In this document: positions 9,365 through 20,600 of the stretch, piece by piece
How the letters are laid out: each line of letters begins with the position of its first letter
How positions within the stretch are numbered: position 1 is the first letter of the stretch
Origin: Basidiobolus meristosporus CBS 931.73
Taxonomy: Eukaryota > Basidiobolomycota > Basidiobolomycetes > Basidiobolales > Basidiobolaceae
Direction: 5' to 3'
Length of the DNA: 64,000 nt
NCBI GenBank assembly: GCA_002104905.1
Contig: MCFE01000079.1
Location: 116,379-180,378 of the forward strand
Translations under genes and position numbers: made by a program
The notes under the pieces: model-generated
The model's database searches: none
Told to the model about the DNA's origin: nothing
The model's input: the letters and a program-made list of their open reading frames with translations, nothing else

Positions 9365-12300
9365 ATGAGTGTACCAAATTCCTCAGCGACGACTTCACCA
9401 GATGCGGACAAAGTAGTTCTTAGTTATCTCAGCAAGAAGGGATATCGGCAGACTGAAACCATGCTTCGACACGAGGCGAAGGTTCAATCCCTGAACGAAC
9501 TTGTAGCGACGGATTTTACTTCTCAGGACGAAGCTTCGGTGCCTGATTACCTACTCTTTTATAACGAGGCTGAACAAGGAAATCCAGACGCCTATGGCGA
9601 TAGTTACCTAAGTTTAAGACGTTGGATTGAGAATTCTTTAGATCTGTACAAAGTACGCATTGGCATATTTTCTCCGTGACTTGGGAGACCTTTGACTCAG
9701 CCATTGTTATTTCATTTGAATAGGGGGAGCTCAAAGTAGTGCTCTATCCGATTTATATACACGCGTTTTTGGACCTAGTTTCCAAAGGCTACAGAGAACA
9801 AGGTGAGTGCCCAGATTTATAACCCATCTTGGGGTCGTTTCTCCCACGTCTTGCGCTAACCACGAAACATTCCTTCCTACTCGTAGCACAAGAATTCTTC
9901 AAGTCCTATAAAAGTGATCACGAAGAGTTTCATACACCAGATATTCAACGTCTGGAGGCGGTGACTGAACCGCAGCATGTAGAAGAGAATCCACTGGTGC
10001 AGATTTATCGAAAAAACAAGTACAATCTCAAGATGACCAACGTCACTTTTGAGTTATTCATATCTTTTCTCCAAGACAACAAGTTTATGCTCTTGTTGAG
10101 AATCGTGAATCAGTACTTAAACATTCAAGGTGCCGTGTTGTATACCCTCTGCTAATACACCAAATTGCTCTGCATCGATACTAACGTTTTGGCCGGGGAT
10201 TTGTAGTATCACCTGGTAAGCCAAACACATCCCCAGACATAGAGACAGAGGAAGGAGTTGGAATCACTGGGCACAAAACACACCAGCTAAAGGCATTCAA
10301 CCAACAACCTGTACAACTCGGTCAACTTCCACCCGATCCTGCTCTTAAGGATGAGGTTGAGCGTGCGCTCAAAGAAAATGACGAGAAGGCCAAGGCAGAT
10401 GTATATACATATAGCGTAGACTCGACACTACCATTTGCACAGGAAAATAATGAACGTTCTTTCATATAGGGGCCAGAGACGGATAGCATTGCATCATCGC
10501 TTGTTGAGGAATATAAGAAAGTAAAAGTGGACGGCGCTCAGGATGGCCCTACTAGAGAGGATATCCCGTTGCCACCAATGTTTGTAGCTACCTCTATCAC
10601 TTCCGGATCGATCCACATCTAAACTGCTTTCACACCTTGGTATTTGTAGCAAAGGGTTCGATATTCAGGCGGAGATAGATAGTATCGTTGACTTGAGAAA
10701 ACGTCTCAAATTAGGACCAGGCGCCTTACCGTCCATCTGCATGTATACATTTCACAATACCAGCGGAAGGTACAGAGTGGCCCATCAGTTCAGGAACGTC
10801 GGGTAGTTTCTGATGCTCTTTTCTAGCCTGAACTGCGTCTCAATGACTGAGGACGCGTCTTTGGTTGCTGGTGGGTTTTCCGAATCCTACATCAAGGTCT
10901 GGAGCTTGAAAGGAGAGAAACTAAAGGGCTTCAGAAGCAACTTCAATCCAGCACATATAAACGATGGTACCTGTGCATTTTCAGCGTTTACCGTCTAAAC
11001 GAAGCCATCCTGACGTTAATGCCTGTTTACAGCGTCGGACCTAAATAGGCTGAAGGAGCGCCAAGGGCACGAATACAAAAAGCTCATCGGTCATTCTGGA
11101 CCAGTGTTTGGGTTAAGTTTCAGTCACGACAATAAGTACTTGGTATCCAGCTCAGAAGACTCTACTGGTAACCCTACATAAATAATATTCGGTCGAATTT
11201 CGTCAGTAATCCCGTTTTCTACGATACCCAGTCCGGCTTTGGAGTATGGACACATATACCAACCTGGTAAGTTACAAAGGCCACAATTACCCGGTTTGGG
11301 ATGTGGATTTCGGGCCGTTTGGATTTTATTTCGCCACTGGCTTCACATGACCGCACAGCAAGACTTTGGAGCTGCGATCATATCTCACCATTGCGTATCT
11401 TTGCTGGCCATCTATCGGATGTTGATGTAAGTTTCATAGCTTGTTGATCGAAGAATCACTTATTAACCAAGAAAACAGTGCGTAAAGTTCCACCCGAACT
11501 CGAAATACCTGGTCACCGGATCCAGTGATAAAACATCCCGCTTATGGGATGTGCAACGTGGCACCTGTGTACGTGTGTTTACGGGCCATCTAGGCACTGT
11601 CTATGCACTTGCCGTGTCTCCCGACGGAAGGACCATGGCTTCTGCAGGTAATTCTATGAAAGCCCGACTAGCGCAAACAGCAATGCTGACCGATGTGTCT
11701 TACGTTAGGGGATGATAAATCCATCGTTCTCTGGGATTTGGGATCTGGCCGAAAAATCAAAAAGATGACTGGTCACCAAGGGACCATTCACTCGTTATCC
11801 TTTAGTAGTGAGGGTAGTGTTTTGGTATCAGGAAGCTCCGATTGGACGGTTCGAGTGTGGGATGTCAAGAAAGCGGAGGAAAGCGGGAATGACACCAAAG
11901 CACCACAGAAAAAGGATAGAAACGAGCACAACGGAAACGAAGATATCAAGTAAGCGCTATGTTCCCTTTGAAGCCAAGCAGCTATTTGTCTGACAAACTA
12001 TTCATCAATCAAGGGAGGAGAAGGCGGTCAAGTTAGTATTTTCCAGGACGTGATCTTACCTTTACCTTGTTTGCTCGGTACTGACATGGGTTCATAAACT
12101 AGCGGAGCTGAAAATGAGAAGGTGGACGCCATGGACGTGTACGTACCCTTTCTTTACGATATCGTAGAATGACCGATTGACGATTTTGTATTAGTGACGA
12201 AGAAAAGAAACCCAACGACCATCATGGACAAGATGAATCTTCTAATACTGGGTATGTTGTTTGACGAGCATTTGCCTCAACCTCTATTCCTATGTTTTCT

Positions 12301-12652
12301 GATATCCCCTTTTCAGAGACGCGAAGAAAGCCAAAGATACAACAAATCAAAGTGATGGGTTAGTTTTCGAGTTCTGTCATCCAATTCGATGTCCAGGCAC
12401 TAACCCGACTTGCATTTTATAGCGCCAAGAAGAAAGAGAAGAAGCCATCCGAAATCAATGCTAGGTAACTTTGAATGTATGCACTCATAGTGTTTGGACC
12501 ATTTGCTGAATTCACCCCTGCTGATCCCAACCAGTGCTGACCTCATGGGTACTTTCCCAACCAAACGAACATCCGTCTACAATGTACAATTCACTAGAAG
12601 AAACCTGGTTCTTGCCAGTGGAGCATTCCTTCCAGAAAAATCCCAACAATAG
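9365..12652 (+). CDS. TAF5: TFIID subunit TAF5 (LisH, NTD2, WD40 propeller)
   Basis: This is a multi-exon gene of about 18 exons. Order: LisH ([20 protein letters not shown]), the TAF5 N-terminal domain ([31 protein letters not shown]), a linker, then WD40 repeats beginning [17 protein letters not shown] and ending [19 protein letters not shown], the family's C-terminal blade. TAF5 scaffolds TFIID and in many fungi also SAGA. Two oddities are visible. First, the frame breaks at the GG at 11339-11340: upstream reads [12 protein letters not shown] and the continuation [13 protein letters not shown] lies one frame over, so one extra base is present. Second, five tiny exons between 12014 and 12464 encode a Lys/Glu/Asp-rich linker before the final blade. 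The frameshift in an essential gene is probably a sequence error. Confidence 0.9.
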
Positions 12653-13002
12653 CTTGAATGCTGAATGCTATCCGTTGGCTTTCTCTAAGCTGAGGCAGAG
12701 GCAAAAGCAAAAGCAATACCAATCTCTTTATGCACCTTGTCATGTTTACCAGTTTTGTGTCGGTGATTTGTGGTTTGTTGGTTCAAGATTAGATAATAAT
12801 TTTCACTTAGATTGGTTTGTAGGTGTACAAACAGTAGCTTATATAAAATCCCCCGATGAATCATGCTATAAAAGATCATGCAAAATTATGTGATTTTTAT
12901 TGAAGATTTAATATTTATTTTCATATTAGTGATATGCAGAGGTACAGCAAGGCGGCGGCTTTACTGATTACTCCATGGTATCATGTCGTTGATTAAACTA
13001 AT
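12653..13002. other. Convergent 3' region between TAF5 and VMA4
   Basis: This 350-bp stretch holds the tail-to-tail 3' ends of TAF5 (plus) and the V-ATPase E gene (minus). It has a GCAAAAGCAAAAG-type purine run at 12697-12715 and AT-rich polyadenylation sequence at 12885-12935. No separate gene is seen. Confidence 0.5.
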
Positions 13003-13689
13003 CTAATTAAAGAACTTGCGGGAAGGTGAGTGACCGAACAACATGTAACGGATATCGGGGAGCATTTGGTCCTTCAACAATTCCAAGCGAGATTCAAGGG
13101 TGTTGTGGCACTTGACACGACCCTCAAGGGATGACAAGATGACACCACCGTTGGAGTCCTTGGGAAGGAATTCGTTTTTGTCAATGGTCACATCGACGGT
13201 GGTGTTGAATGCCTTCTGGTACTCTTGTTGGGCTTCTTTAATGGCGTTCTCGACGATGGATACATCGGCTTGACGGCAAACAACGTTCACCTTCTTGTCC
13301 ATGAGTTGATAGAGACCTTGGAGAACCAAGTCCTTGATAAGAACTTGATAACTGCTCTTATCTTGAGAAACTGACTTGAGACGTTCAGTAGCTTCGGCAA
13401 AGAGATCGTTCAACAATTGTTGACGAGTAGCCAATAATTGGAGACGAGATTTGTTGATAACATTGGATTGGGCAATACGACGTTGAACGTCAGCTTGCTT
13501 TACTTTACGGTCAAAAGCAGTGTCAATGTTAATGGATTCTTGACGAATGAGCTTGGCCTTTTCGATGTTGAACTCTTCATCGGCCTTGACCTTTATCTCG
13601 CGAGCCTTCTCTTGGGCTTCTTGCTTGATGAAGGCCACCATCTTGTTCATCTCGTTGAGAACTTCTTGGTCGTTAAGAGGTCTGGACAT
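13003..13689 (-). CDS. VMA4: V-type H+-ATPase subunit E
   Basis: One uninterrupted 228-residue frame, the normal length for subunit E (Vma4/ATP6V1E). It opens MSRPLNDQEVLNEMNKMVAF and continues with the long helix (IKQEAQEKAREIKVKADEEF, EKAKLIRQE) that forms the peripheral stalk with subunit G. The globular C-terminal domain has the family end GRVKCHNTLESRLELL and LPDIRYMLFG. Subunit E ties the V1 ATPase head to the Vo stator for vacuolar and endosomal acidification. Codon use is of the highly expressed type. It is one of the few intron-free coding regions in the window. Confidence 0.96.
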   Translation of the reverse strand: MSRPLNDQEVLNEMNKMVAFIKQEAQEKAREIKVKADEEFNIEKAKLIRQESINIDTAFDRKVKQADVQRRIAQSNVINKSRLQLLATRQQLLNDLFAEATERLKSVSQDKSSYQVLIKDLVLQGLYQLMDKKVNVVCRQADVSIVENAIKEAQQEYQKAFNTTVDVTIDKNEFLPKDSNGGVILSSLEGRVKCHNTLESRLELLKDQMLPDIRYMLFGHSPSRKFFN

Positions 13690-14574
13690 CTTCGCTGTTG
13701 AAAATTGCGTGTTAGGATTGTCCAGTAAAGTAAATCTTCTGTCTGGTCCAAAAAAATACCTTATTATACCGGGAATGGAGGGTGAGGGTAAAGAGTGTGA
13801 ACGGTGCGCTAAAATTTCTCAACTGCGTGAGGGCTTGTTAAAAGGACTTTGGCAGGGAAAATGATCTAGGTACATTGCCACAAATTATACTGAATAATAT
13901 TCAATATAGCCGGTTTACAGTATGTGGCGTGATTATTGGCCAATAAGAGAAATATACATGAGAATGGATAAATTCCTATATCCACCATGAGCGATATCAG
14001 GTGACTTAAAAATCACCTGAAGTTACGACAACCCTTCTCTAAACCAATCAAGTTGACGAGACCCAAGATATATCCACCACAGACGATAACGCCTGATTGA
14101 AAACCCCGTGATCCTTCTCCAAGGAAGCATTTTGGTTGCACAAAATAGAATCCCGAAAATTAAAGTTTTGACGAATAACCTTATTTTGCTGGCTCAAGTT
14201 GCCATAATAATCCGAACTTTATATGAGCTCAAGCAATACCCAGGACGAGCTTAAATGGATAGAGTAATAAATAGTAGATACTTCTGTTAATAGGTTAATA
14301 TAGGCCTTTTCGGAGGGGAATTGATTTACCATTAAAACGAATACTGATGGGTTTTGCTTTGTCCTCCGTATTTACAACTTGGCTAGTTGTCCATGTTGGA
14401 TGACGTCTCCTGTTGAATGAAGTACACAAGAGATCGTTGTTGGTTGTGTCAAAGTTTATTGGAAGCTGATCGATGCTTTGATTAGGTCTCTGCGGTGATT
14501 ATGGTGATTTCCATCAGATAACTCACATGGCATATAAATACATGCCAGCCAGAACGCCGGATTGAATTCTTCTG
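13690..14574. promoter_or_regulatory. Divergent intergenic region VMA4 / Stc1-domain gene
   Basis: 885 bp between two genes that point away from each other, so it should hold both promoters. A pyrimidine/purine-biased stretch near 13770-13860 lies just upstream of VMA4. I see no convincing TATA box for either gene and no coding sequence; overlapping open frames near 13550-13860 are antisense shadows and leader sequence. Confidence 0.4.
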
Positions 14575-14859
14575 ATGTATTGCCACAGCTGTCGGAAAAT
14601 TAAACCTGAGGAGGATTTCTCGAAGTCACAGCGTGCGAAATATAATCCCTTGGGAGATGCGAATTCCTCGTCGAAAAGTAAACCGCCAAGCTGCAAATCG
14701 TGTACCCCCTCTAGCAATTCAGAGTTGACCTGTTCGCTTTGTGGGCAAACCAAAGGCCTTAAATGCTTTGCAAACAGTCAACGAAAATTCCGAGACCAGG
14801 CTAGATGTTTGGATTGTATGCAGACCTATATATTGAGGGTGAGGTGCAAAGGGCAATGA
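14575..14859 (+). CDS. Stc1-domain zinc-binding protein
   Basis: The 94-residue frame from 14575 has two linked Cys clusters: CHSCRKIKPEEDFSKSQR, then SCKSC, then CSLCGQTKGLKCFANSQRKF and ARCLDCMQ. This CxxC / F-xx-QR / CxxC layout is the Stc1 domain (a LIM-like tandem zinc finger). In fission yeast Stc1 bridges RNAi effector complexes to the Clr4 H3K9 methyltransferase; whether that holds here is inference. The frame stops at 14859 soon after the domain, but the adjacent frame continues with a coding-like segment, EGEVQRAMSLKYEEVAEM, to a TGA at 14910-14912. A dinucleotide indel in the TATATA at ~14827 could explain this. Either the protein truly ends at 94 residues or the tail is frameshifted. 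Confidence 0.72.
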   Translation: MYCHSCRKIKPEEDFSKSQRAKYNPLGDANSSSKSKPPSCKSCTPSSNSELTCSLCGQTKGLKCFANSQRKFRDQARCLDCMQTYILRVRCKGQ

Positions 14860-15179
14860 GCCTCAAATACGAAGAGGTTGCCGAGATGGCCGAATATCTT
14901 GATGAACGATGATCTACGGAGTTACATGCTAACTATCAAGTATGAGTATAGTCTACTCACCAGCGCGGTACAGCGCGAGTTTTATAAAGGTTGACATCAT
15001 CAAAGGCCGCTGAAACTGAATCCTCACTAAATGCTCTTTGCAGATTTGCTATGATAAATCAAATCAAATATCAACTTAAACAATGGCATGATATGAAGCA
15101 GTTAGAGAACCTTGTAGCCTAGTCCCTTTATAAACAGCACAATAAAACATCACGTACTCTTCATCTAGAGACTTCTATA

Positions 15180-16803
15180 ATGAATTCTCAACGACTCTCA
15201 CGATATCTTGCCGACTCTCAATTTCTAGATTCGAAGCACGCATTCATTCAGGAGTGGGTTCAACAACAATCCAAGCTTGCACAAAGCTATCAAACAAGCA
15301 ACAGGGAGGATGATAATAATGAAGAGCCACTTCCACCAATAGCCCCCAAAAGAAAGGATTTGGTCGGTAGTTTGAAAACAAAACAGGGCTCAATCATCAT
15401 CAGTTCATCAAGGTAGTGATCATTCAAGCACTCGTACCAGCTGAACAATATTGACATGGTATGTTAGGAAAAAGAGACATCGTGAAAGAAAAGAGAAGAA
15501 TCGTGGTCATCAAATAACTCAAGGTTTGTCCGTCAAGCCATTTATTAGCTGTCTCTGCCTAATAGTACATGATGTGGTATAGAGATAGCTGCCAACCAAA
15601 ACTCCAATGTATCCAAGGAGCCTAGAGTGGATATATCAAAGGGTATGATTTTAGGCTACTACTAGAACTGGCTCTAACACCACCAAAAAATACCTTTATA
15701 TAGCGAGTAAACATGCTAAGGAGAGGAACGGTCACCAACAAGAGAAAGCAGGCAATCCTCAGCAGGCTAATGGTGTGCTAAAGGTCATTCATGTAATACA
15801 AGTAATATCTCTCTCAGTCCTCTGACTTTGATACAGAAATACTCTTCGGACAAAGTTACAAAAGACCGGGTGACAGTAGATATTCTTTATTATCATGGCT
15901 AATCTTGATAGTATATGTAATTTAAATATAATATCAGCTACAATTCACACCCGCGAAATCAAACACATTGGGTATCTTCAACAAAGGAAAGGCCTCCCAG
16001 AAGATAAAAACCGGTGGTAACTACATGCTTGTAACTTGATATTGATTGAAATTAACTAGACATCGTTTAGTATCTCGATTAGCGTTCTCAGAAAGTAGAT
16101 TCCTCAATGGACAATCTCTAGCATCAACAGATCCAAAAGCCCCGGCTAAGAACTCACATTGGAGGGCGGATTCACCTCAGGAGCGCAACTCAGATTCAAC
16201 AGAAATCATGGTTGAAGAGGAATCTGCCTCTACTACTTCCAAATCCCTTGGACTAAAGATTGATCATTCCGGAAGTCAGCACTCCTGTCCAAAGACAAGA
16301 ATACATGACGAATTGGTACCTGATAGTCAACCCAGGACGGCAAGTACCGAGAAGGAAAACAATTCGGAGTCTGTGATGATCCTTCAAGTAGATGGTAAAC
16401 TGAGATCAAAATGGAATACAAAGTCAAATCCGGCTCTTTCAGACAAGGAGCAATCAAGTGAGTTCTTGGAGCCAAAACGGCATTTCATAAATACACATAC
16501 TTAATCACCGTTTGGAAATCTTACTTGGTCCATAGATACAAAGGTTGGTTACGAGATCATATATATATATATATGCCGATTGACACAGCAATTATAAATT
16601 CGAAATAGGATGGAGAAGCTGTTCAAAGCGAAGGTAGCAATTTATCCCCCTCACTTCTCCTACTAATGGAGGAATGTGAGCATGGAGAAATACTATCACC
16701 TGCCAGACGATCTGCCTATGTTGAAGCCGATAAACTCGATGTTCTTCTAGCTGAGATATCAAGCGGCTCTCACACGTGGGATGAGGAGTGGGTTATTGCT
16801 TAG
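15180..16803 (+). CDS. Unrecognised multi-exon protein
   Basis: I do not recognise this protein. A TTTATAAA element at 15126-15133 and the ATG at 15180 define the start. About nine exons can be joined by GT-AG introns of 50-75 nt: MNSQRLSRYLADSQFLDSK, then basic (KKRHRERKEKNRGHQ), Ser/Asn/Lys-rich and acidic Ser-rich stretches, and a last exon with LLLLMEECEHGEIL, YVEADKLDVLLAEI and WDEEWVIA before a stop at 16801-16803. The middle is low-complexity and probably disordered; the two ends look helical. An intron near 16560 contains an (AT)n run. The neighbouring Stc1-domain gene on the same strand is the only contextual hint. Several splice choices in the middle are uncertain. Confidence 0.5.
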
Positions 16804-17180
16804 TACCAGTCATTTTCAACTAATATTAATTAGCAGCAGCAAAGTGGCAGTTAATTATGAAGATGAGCAATTACAATGTGAGGGTGAAGGTGAAGTATGA
16901 CCCCAATATGATGAAAAATGTACCTATAAACTTACCATCCCAACCACAATAGAGCTGAGTAACATACACGAAGAACACGATCCTGGTACAATTCTTATAT
17001 TCTGACACAACAAACAAGAGATCAAGCATAACTTTTATAGACCAAGAATTTTTGTCATCTGGATACTCCTATACAGAAAGATCGCCTTTTCTGAATCCGT
17101 GCTCAGACTTGGACACCACTCTATCCACCTTGGAGCCCAGCAAATCTCAACGCCACTGGAAACCATACCGCTTACACTAA
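16804..17180 (+). other. Possible extra 3' exons of the preceding gene
   Basis: Coding-like sequence continues past the proposed stop at 16803. One splice path gives KVAVNYEDEQLQCEG, then ELSNIHEEHDP, then FLSSGYSYTERSPFLNP and a TAA at 17178-17180, each joined by canonical GT and AG dinucleotides. The residue composition (Ser, Glu, Asp) resembles the preceding gene. The joining donor at the 16803 end is weak (GTGGGA), so this may instead be an alternative 3' end or chance. Confidence 0.3.
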
Positions 17181-17492
17181 TGTTCCCTTCTAAATTCACC
17201 GCTGATAGAGACTATGCTTTTTTGCTTTTTGGAAATATTCTTCTTGCCGCATTCATTTGTTCAGTTTTCAACTTGTCGATTATCAACAGCCAGTTTATTT
17301 AAGGCGCATGTTGCACGACATTCTTCTTCACCCAGCTGATGGCTGATACTGTGATGAGAATGCAGATAACGAATAATTCAATTGCACATTGAATCCAAAT
17401 AAATCATCAGAATTTTGAACTCTAACATTTACACTTATCACAGCATATGCACCGTGCTCGAAACATGCGAATATATAATAGGCCCTAAAGTC
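17181..17492. other. Intergenic, 3' ends of converging genes
   Basis: 312 bp between the end of the possible extra exons and the convergent TMEM42-like gene. It is AT-rich and contains AATAAA-like signals on both strands. An open frame ending at 17302 has a hydrophobic stretch but no start codon and no similarity that I recognise. Confidence 0.4.
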
Positions 17493-18186
17493 TCACTCCT
17501 CCTTCTTTTTCGGCTGTGCGGTTTCTTGTTGACCCATTAGAATAGAACCAACCGCGATTAGACTAGCTCCGCACCACCACTTCAAGCTCAATGGCTCACC
17601 AAAGACCACATGGCCACAAAAAGCCTTAGAAGAAATTAATAAGGAAGCATAATTCAGACTGTAACAAAACGATACATACAGTGGTACAGAAGTTGGTAAC
17701 ACTGTTGAGAACAGTTACTTGAACAGAAGATTTCGAGGAATTCAGAGCTTTGGTAAACATGGTCCACATAAGGGCGTTGCATAAGAATATTCCACCAAGA
17801 CACAGGCCCCGAATAATCAGATATACCTACCAATTCCGAAGACGCGAATAAACATGAGTGAACTGGAGGAGCTTGGGCAAGGTAAGTCGACTTACGAGAT
17901 TGTCCTCTTGGCCGAGATACTCGGAAACTTCAAGACCAAAGGTTTGGCATCCTAGACGATAAAGACTCTCGGCAAGCACTATGGTCCGTGCGTCCACCGT
18001 AAGCTTTGCAAAGAGGGAAGCCAGCGCGGCAAACGAACCAGCAGCCACCGCCAATAAGTTTGAACTAACAGCCATAATAGCAGCGAAGGTGGTGAACAGC
18101 CCATGGTAAATTTCACTGGCAAAATAATCATGGGAATCTTCCTGCCCGACTCCATTGACAGAATAACCATGGGAATCATGGCTCAT
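17493..18186 (-). CDS. TMEM42: TMEM42-like DMT/EamA-fold membrane protein
   Basis: Three exons on the minus strand (18186-17896, 17826-17680, 17624-17493), all phase 0, give 189 residues. After a polar N-terminus come hydrophobic helices: NLLAVAAGSFAALASLFAKL, IIRGLCLGGIFLCNALMW, the segment MFTKALNSSKSSVQVTV then LNSVTNF, and a last helix in KWWCGASLIAVGSILMG. This order, including the Ala/Gly-rich first helix ending in AKL, the NALMWT motif and the FGEPLSLKWWCG block, matches TMEM42, a short member of the drug/metabolite transporter (EamA) superfamily. TMEM42 has no firmly established substrate. The C-terminus is Lys-rich (PKKKEE). It converges with the unrecognised gene on its left and is divergent from CK1 on its right. 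Confidence 0.78.
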
Positions 18187-18944
18187 TTGATTGCTGGATG
18201 AATACGCACAGATCGGTCAATAAATTAGTGCACAGGATTTCAACGAGCCTGCAGTTACATATCAAACAATGCCTAACAACTGCAGCTGAAGCGGACAATA
18301 TAGGGAACCTGTTCTGAGGTGGTAAATTATATGAACCCTAGGCTTGGGCGCTTCACAGATATTGTCCTAACAAATCTTAGATCTCGAATGTTACCCAAAG
18401 TATATGAGGTTTATTACAATATGCCGTACATATTCGATTACATCCAGTGCCGACATGACGTTGATTTGAAGATCCATTCACAGGTACTCCTAATCATGGC
18501 ACGCAGCGATTACTGATTGGTCATAATCCAGGCCATTTCGAGCAAACCACCCAGAATCGAGCGGTTTGCGCTAATAGTTGCTCGAAATGAGTGGTTTTTT
18601 GCGGTGACCAATATGGTGATGAAATCACAAAACAAGCCTACCACAACCCCCTACCGAAAATAATCGGGAATGTATCTGAGCGGAAAGTAGAGGTTGCCAT
18701 CCTGAAATTTTATTCCTTATTTTCCACCAGACCCCTTGGTATTTGTGGAACCTTGCCTGCGTTCATCCTAATTTTTTAATAAGCTCTTCTTTTTTTGGGT
18801 TCGCACTTTGGAACCTTGCTACATATACACCAAGAAGCCTATTCTGTTTTAGTATAGTCACTGCTCTTTATCTCAGTCTTGGAAAGATTTCTGGCAATTT
18901 TTACTGACCGTTGAAAGATCTTTCTATTTAATTCCTAATAAAAT
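18187..18944. promoter_or_regulatory. Divergent intergenic region TMEM42 / CK1 with inverted repeats
   Basis: 758 bp without a supported gene. It contains exact 11-nt inverted arms (18535-18545 and 18578-18588, ATTTCGAGCAA / TTGCTCGAAAT) and an overlapping GCAAACC/GGTTTGC pair, about 360 bp before the CK1 start. GGAACCTTG occurs twice downstream (near 18748 and 18811). Confidence 0.4.
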
Positions 18945-20600
18945 ATGGATTTCAGAGTTGGCAACAAATACAGGCTCGGTAGGAAGATTGGGTCAGGCTC
19001 TTTTGGGGAAATCTATCTTGGTAAGTTCGCAACCCGTATGTCGTCTAGAGTGTAGAATGTCCCGTTCGCATTCCTTTTGTCCCATACTCCCCCCCCATCC
19101 ACTTCACGCCCAATGCATCCTGACAAGCATCCCACGAGTCCCTTTTTGCTCCTCTGCTCCTCTAGCAAGCCATATGCTCTACATACTAAACCGCGGTTTT
19201 CTAACAAAGTGAATCCCTCTTGTTTTTGTAGGAACCAACATCATTAGCGGTGAAGAGGTGGCCATCAAACTCGAGTCAGTCAAAGCTCGCCATCCACAGC
19301 TTGAATATGAGGCGAAGGTGTACAAATCGTTGGCCGGTGGAGTCGGTATTCCTTTCGTACGCCACTTCGGAGTCGAGATGGATTTCAACTGCATGGTGAT
19401 TGATCTGCTTGGTCCCTCCCTGGAAGATTTGTTCAATTTTTGCTCGCGGAAATTCTCCCTTAAAACAGTGCTCCTTCTGGCCGATCAACTGGTAAAGCCT
19501 CGGCCATCAGTAAGAATGTCCATTGCTGTGTACTCATCCGGACCCTCCCGCTAGATCTCCCGCATCGAGTATATCCACTCCAAAAACTTCATCCACCGAG
19601 ACATCAAGCCCGACAATTTCTTGATGGGAATCGGAAAATGGGCCAACCATGTGAACGTTATTGACTTCGGCCTGGCCAAGAAATACCGCGATCCTAGAAC
19701 CCATCTCCATATTCCCTACAGAGAGAACAAGAACTTGACGGGCACTGCTCGCTATGCCAGTATCAATACCCATCTCGGCGTAGGTTAGTATTTGCATTTC
19801 CTATCCATCGGAGCGAAGACTGATGAATTCCGCTGCAGAGCAATCTAGACGCGATGACTTGGAATCCCTCGGATATGTCATGATGTACTTCCTCCGTGGA
19901 TCCCTTCCGTGGCAGGGACTCAAAGCGGCCACCAAAAAGCAGAAGTACGACAGAATCATGGAGAAGAAGATGACCACCCCTACGGAGCTTCTCTGCCGAA
20001 ACTTCCCCAACGAGTTTTCCATCTATCTGAACTACACCCGCAGCCTTCGCTTCGACGACAAACCGGACTACAGCTACTTGAGAAAGCTCTTCCGCGACCT
20101 GTTCGTTCGTGAGGGATTCCAGTATGATTACGTTTTCGACTGGACCATCCTTGAGAAGGTAAGTTTCGTCTGCATCCTTCCTCGATAGGCGCGGAGTATT
20201 CACCCGATTCACAGGAAAAGAAGTCCAAGTCACAGACGGGTGAGGGCCGCACCCAGAGTGGGGATGCGGATCCTTCGGCCTCTCAAAACGTGGTAAGTGC
20301 GCCGATCCTCAACTCCCCTGATGTGCTCCACGTTACTTAATCCGTTGGCATGGTTAGCGCGGCGAAGATCGCCAGATGAGCTCCACTCGAATTAGCCAAG
20401 CACCCGAGGGGAGCAGCTTCCGCCGCAGCTCTCGTCTAAGCCCGGCAAACCCATCGTCTGCCTCCAGGACCCCAGGAATCACTTCAGGCATCGCCGCAGG
20501 GAATTCTTCAATGCGCGTCCCAACCGGATTCCGCCGTAAAGTGATCAATGGTGAGGAGTCGGACCCTAGAGGCAAACCTGGAGCTAGCGACCGGGTGTAA
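18945..20600 (+). CDS. hhp1: Casein kinase 1 delta/epsilon-type Ser/Thr kinase
   Basis: Six exons (18945-19020, 19232-19491, 19555-19783, 19839-20158, 20215-20292, 20358-20600) give about 401 residues. The kinase domain is complete: glycine loop [11 protein letters not shown], catalytic Lys in [28 protein letters not shown], and the CK1-specific [10 protein letters not shown] in place of the APE motif. The closing [10 protein letters not shown] of the domain is present. The tail is Ser/Arg/Pro-rich, as in CK1 delta/epsilon, Hrr25 and Hhp1, where it is an autoinhibitory phosphorylation region. Roles in those proteins include DNA repair, vesicle traffic, ribosome biogenesis and meiosis. The first intron is long (211 nt). 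A GTAAGT overlapping the stop codon region (20597) leaves open an extra C-terminal exon. Confidence 0.93.

Noticed and set aside
11267-11340. GTAAGT at 11267 as an intron donor that would repair the TAF5 frame
   Set aside because: The sequence after it encodes conserved WD40 residues ([14 protein letters not shown]), so it is coding.
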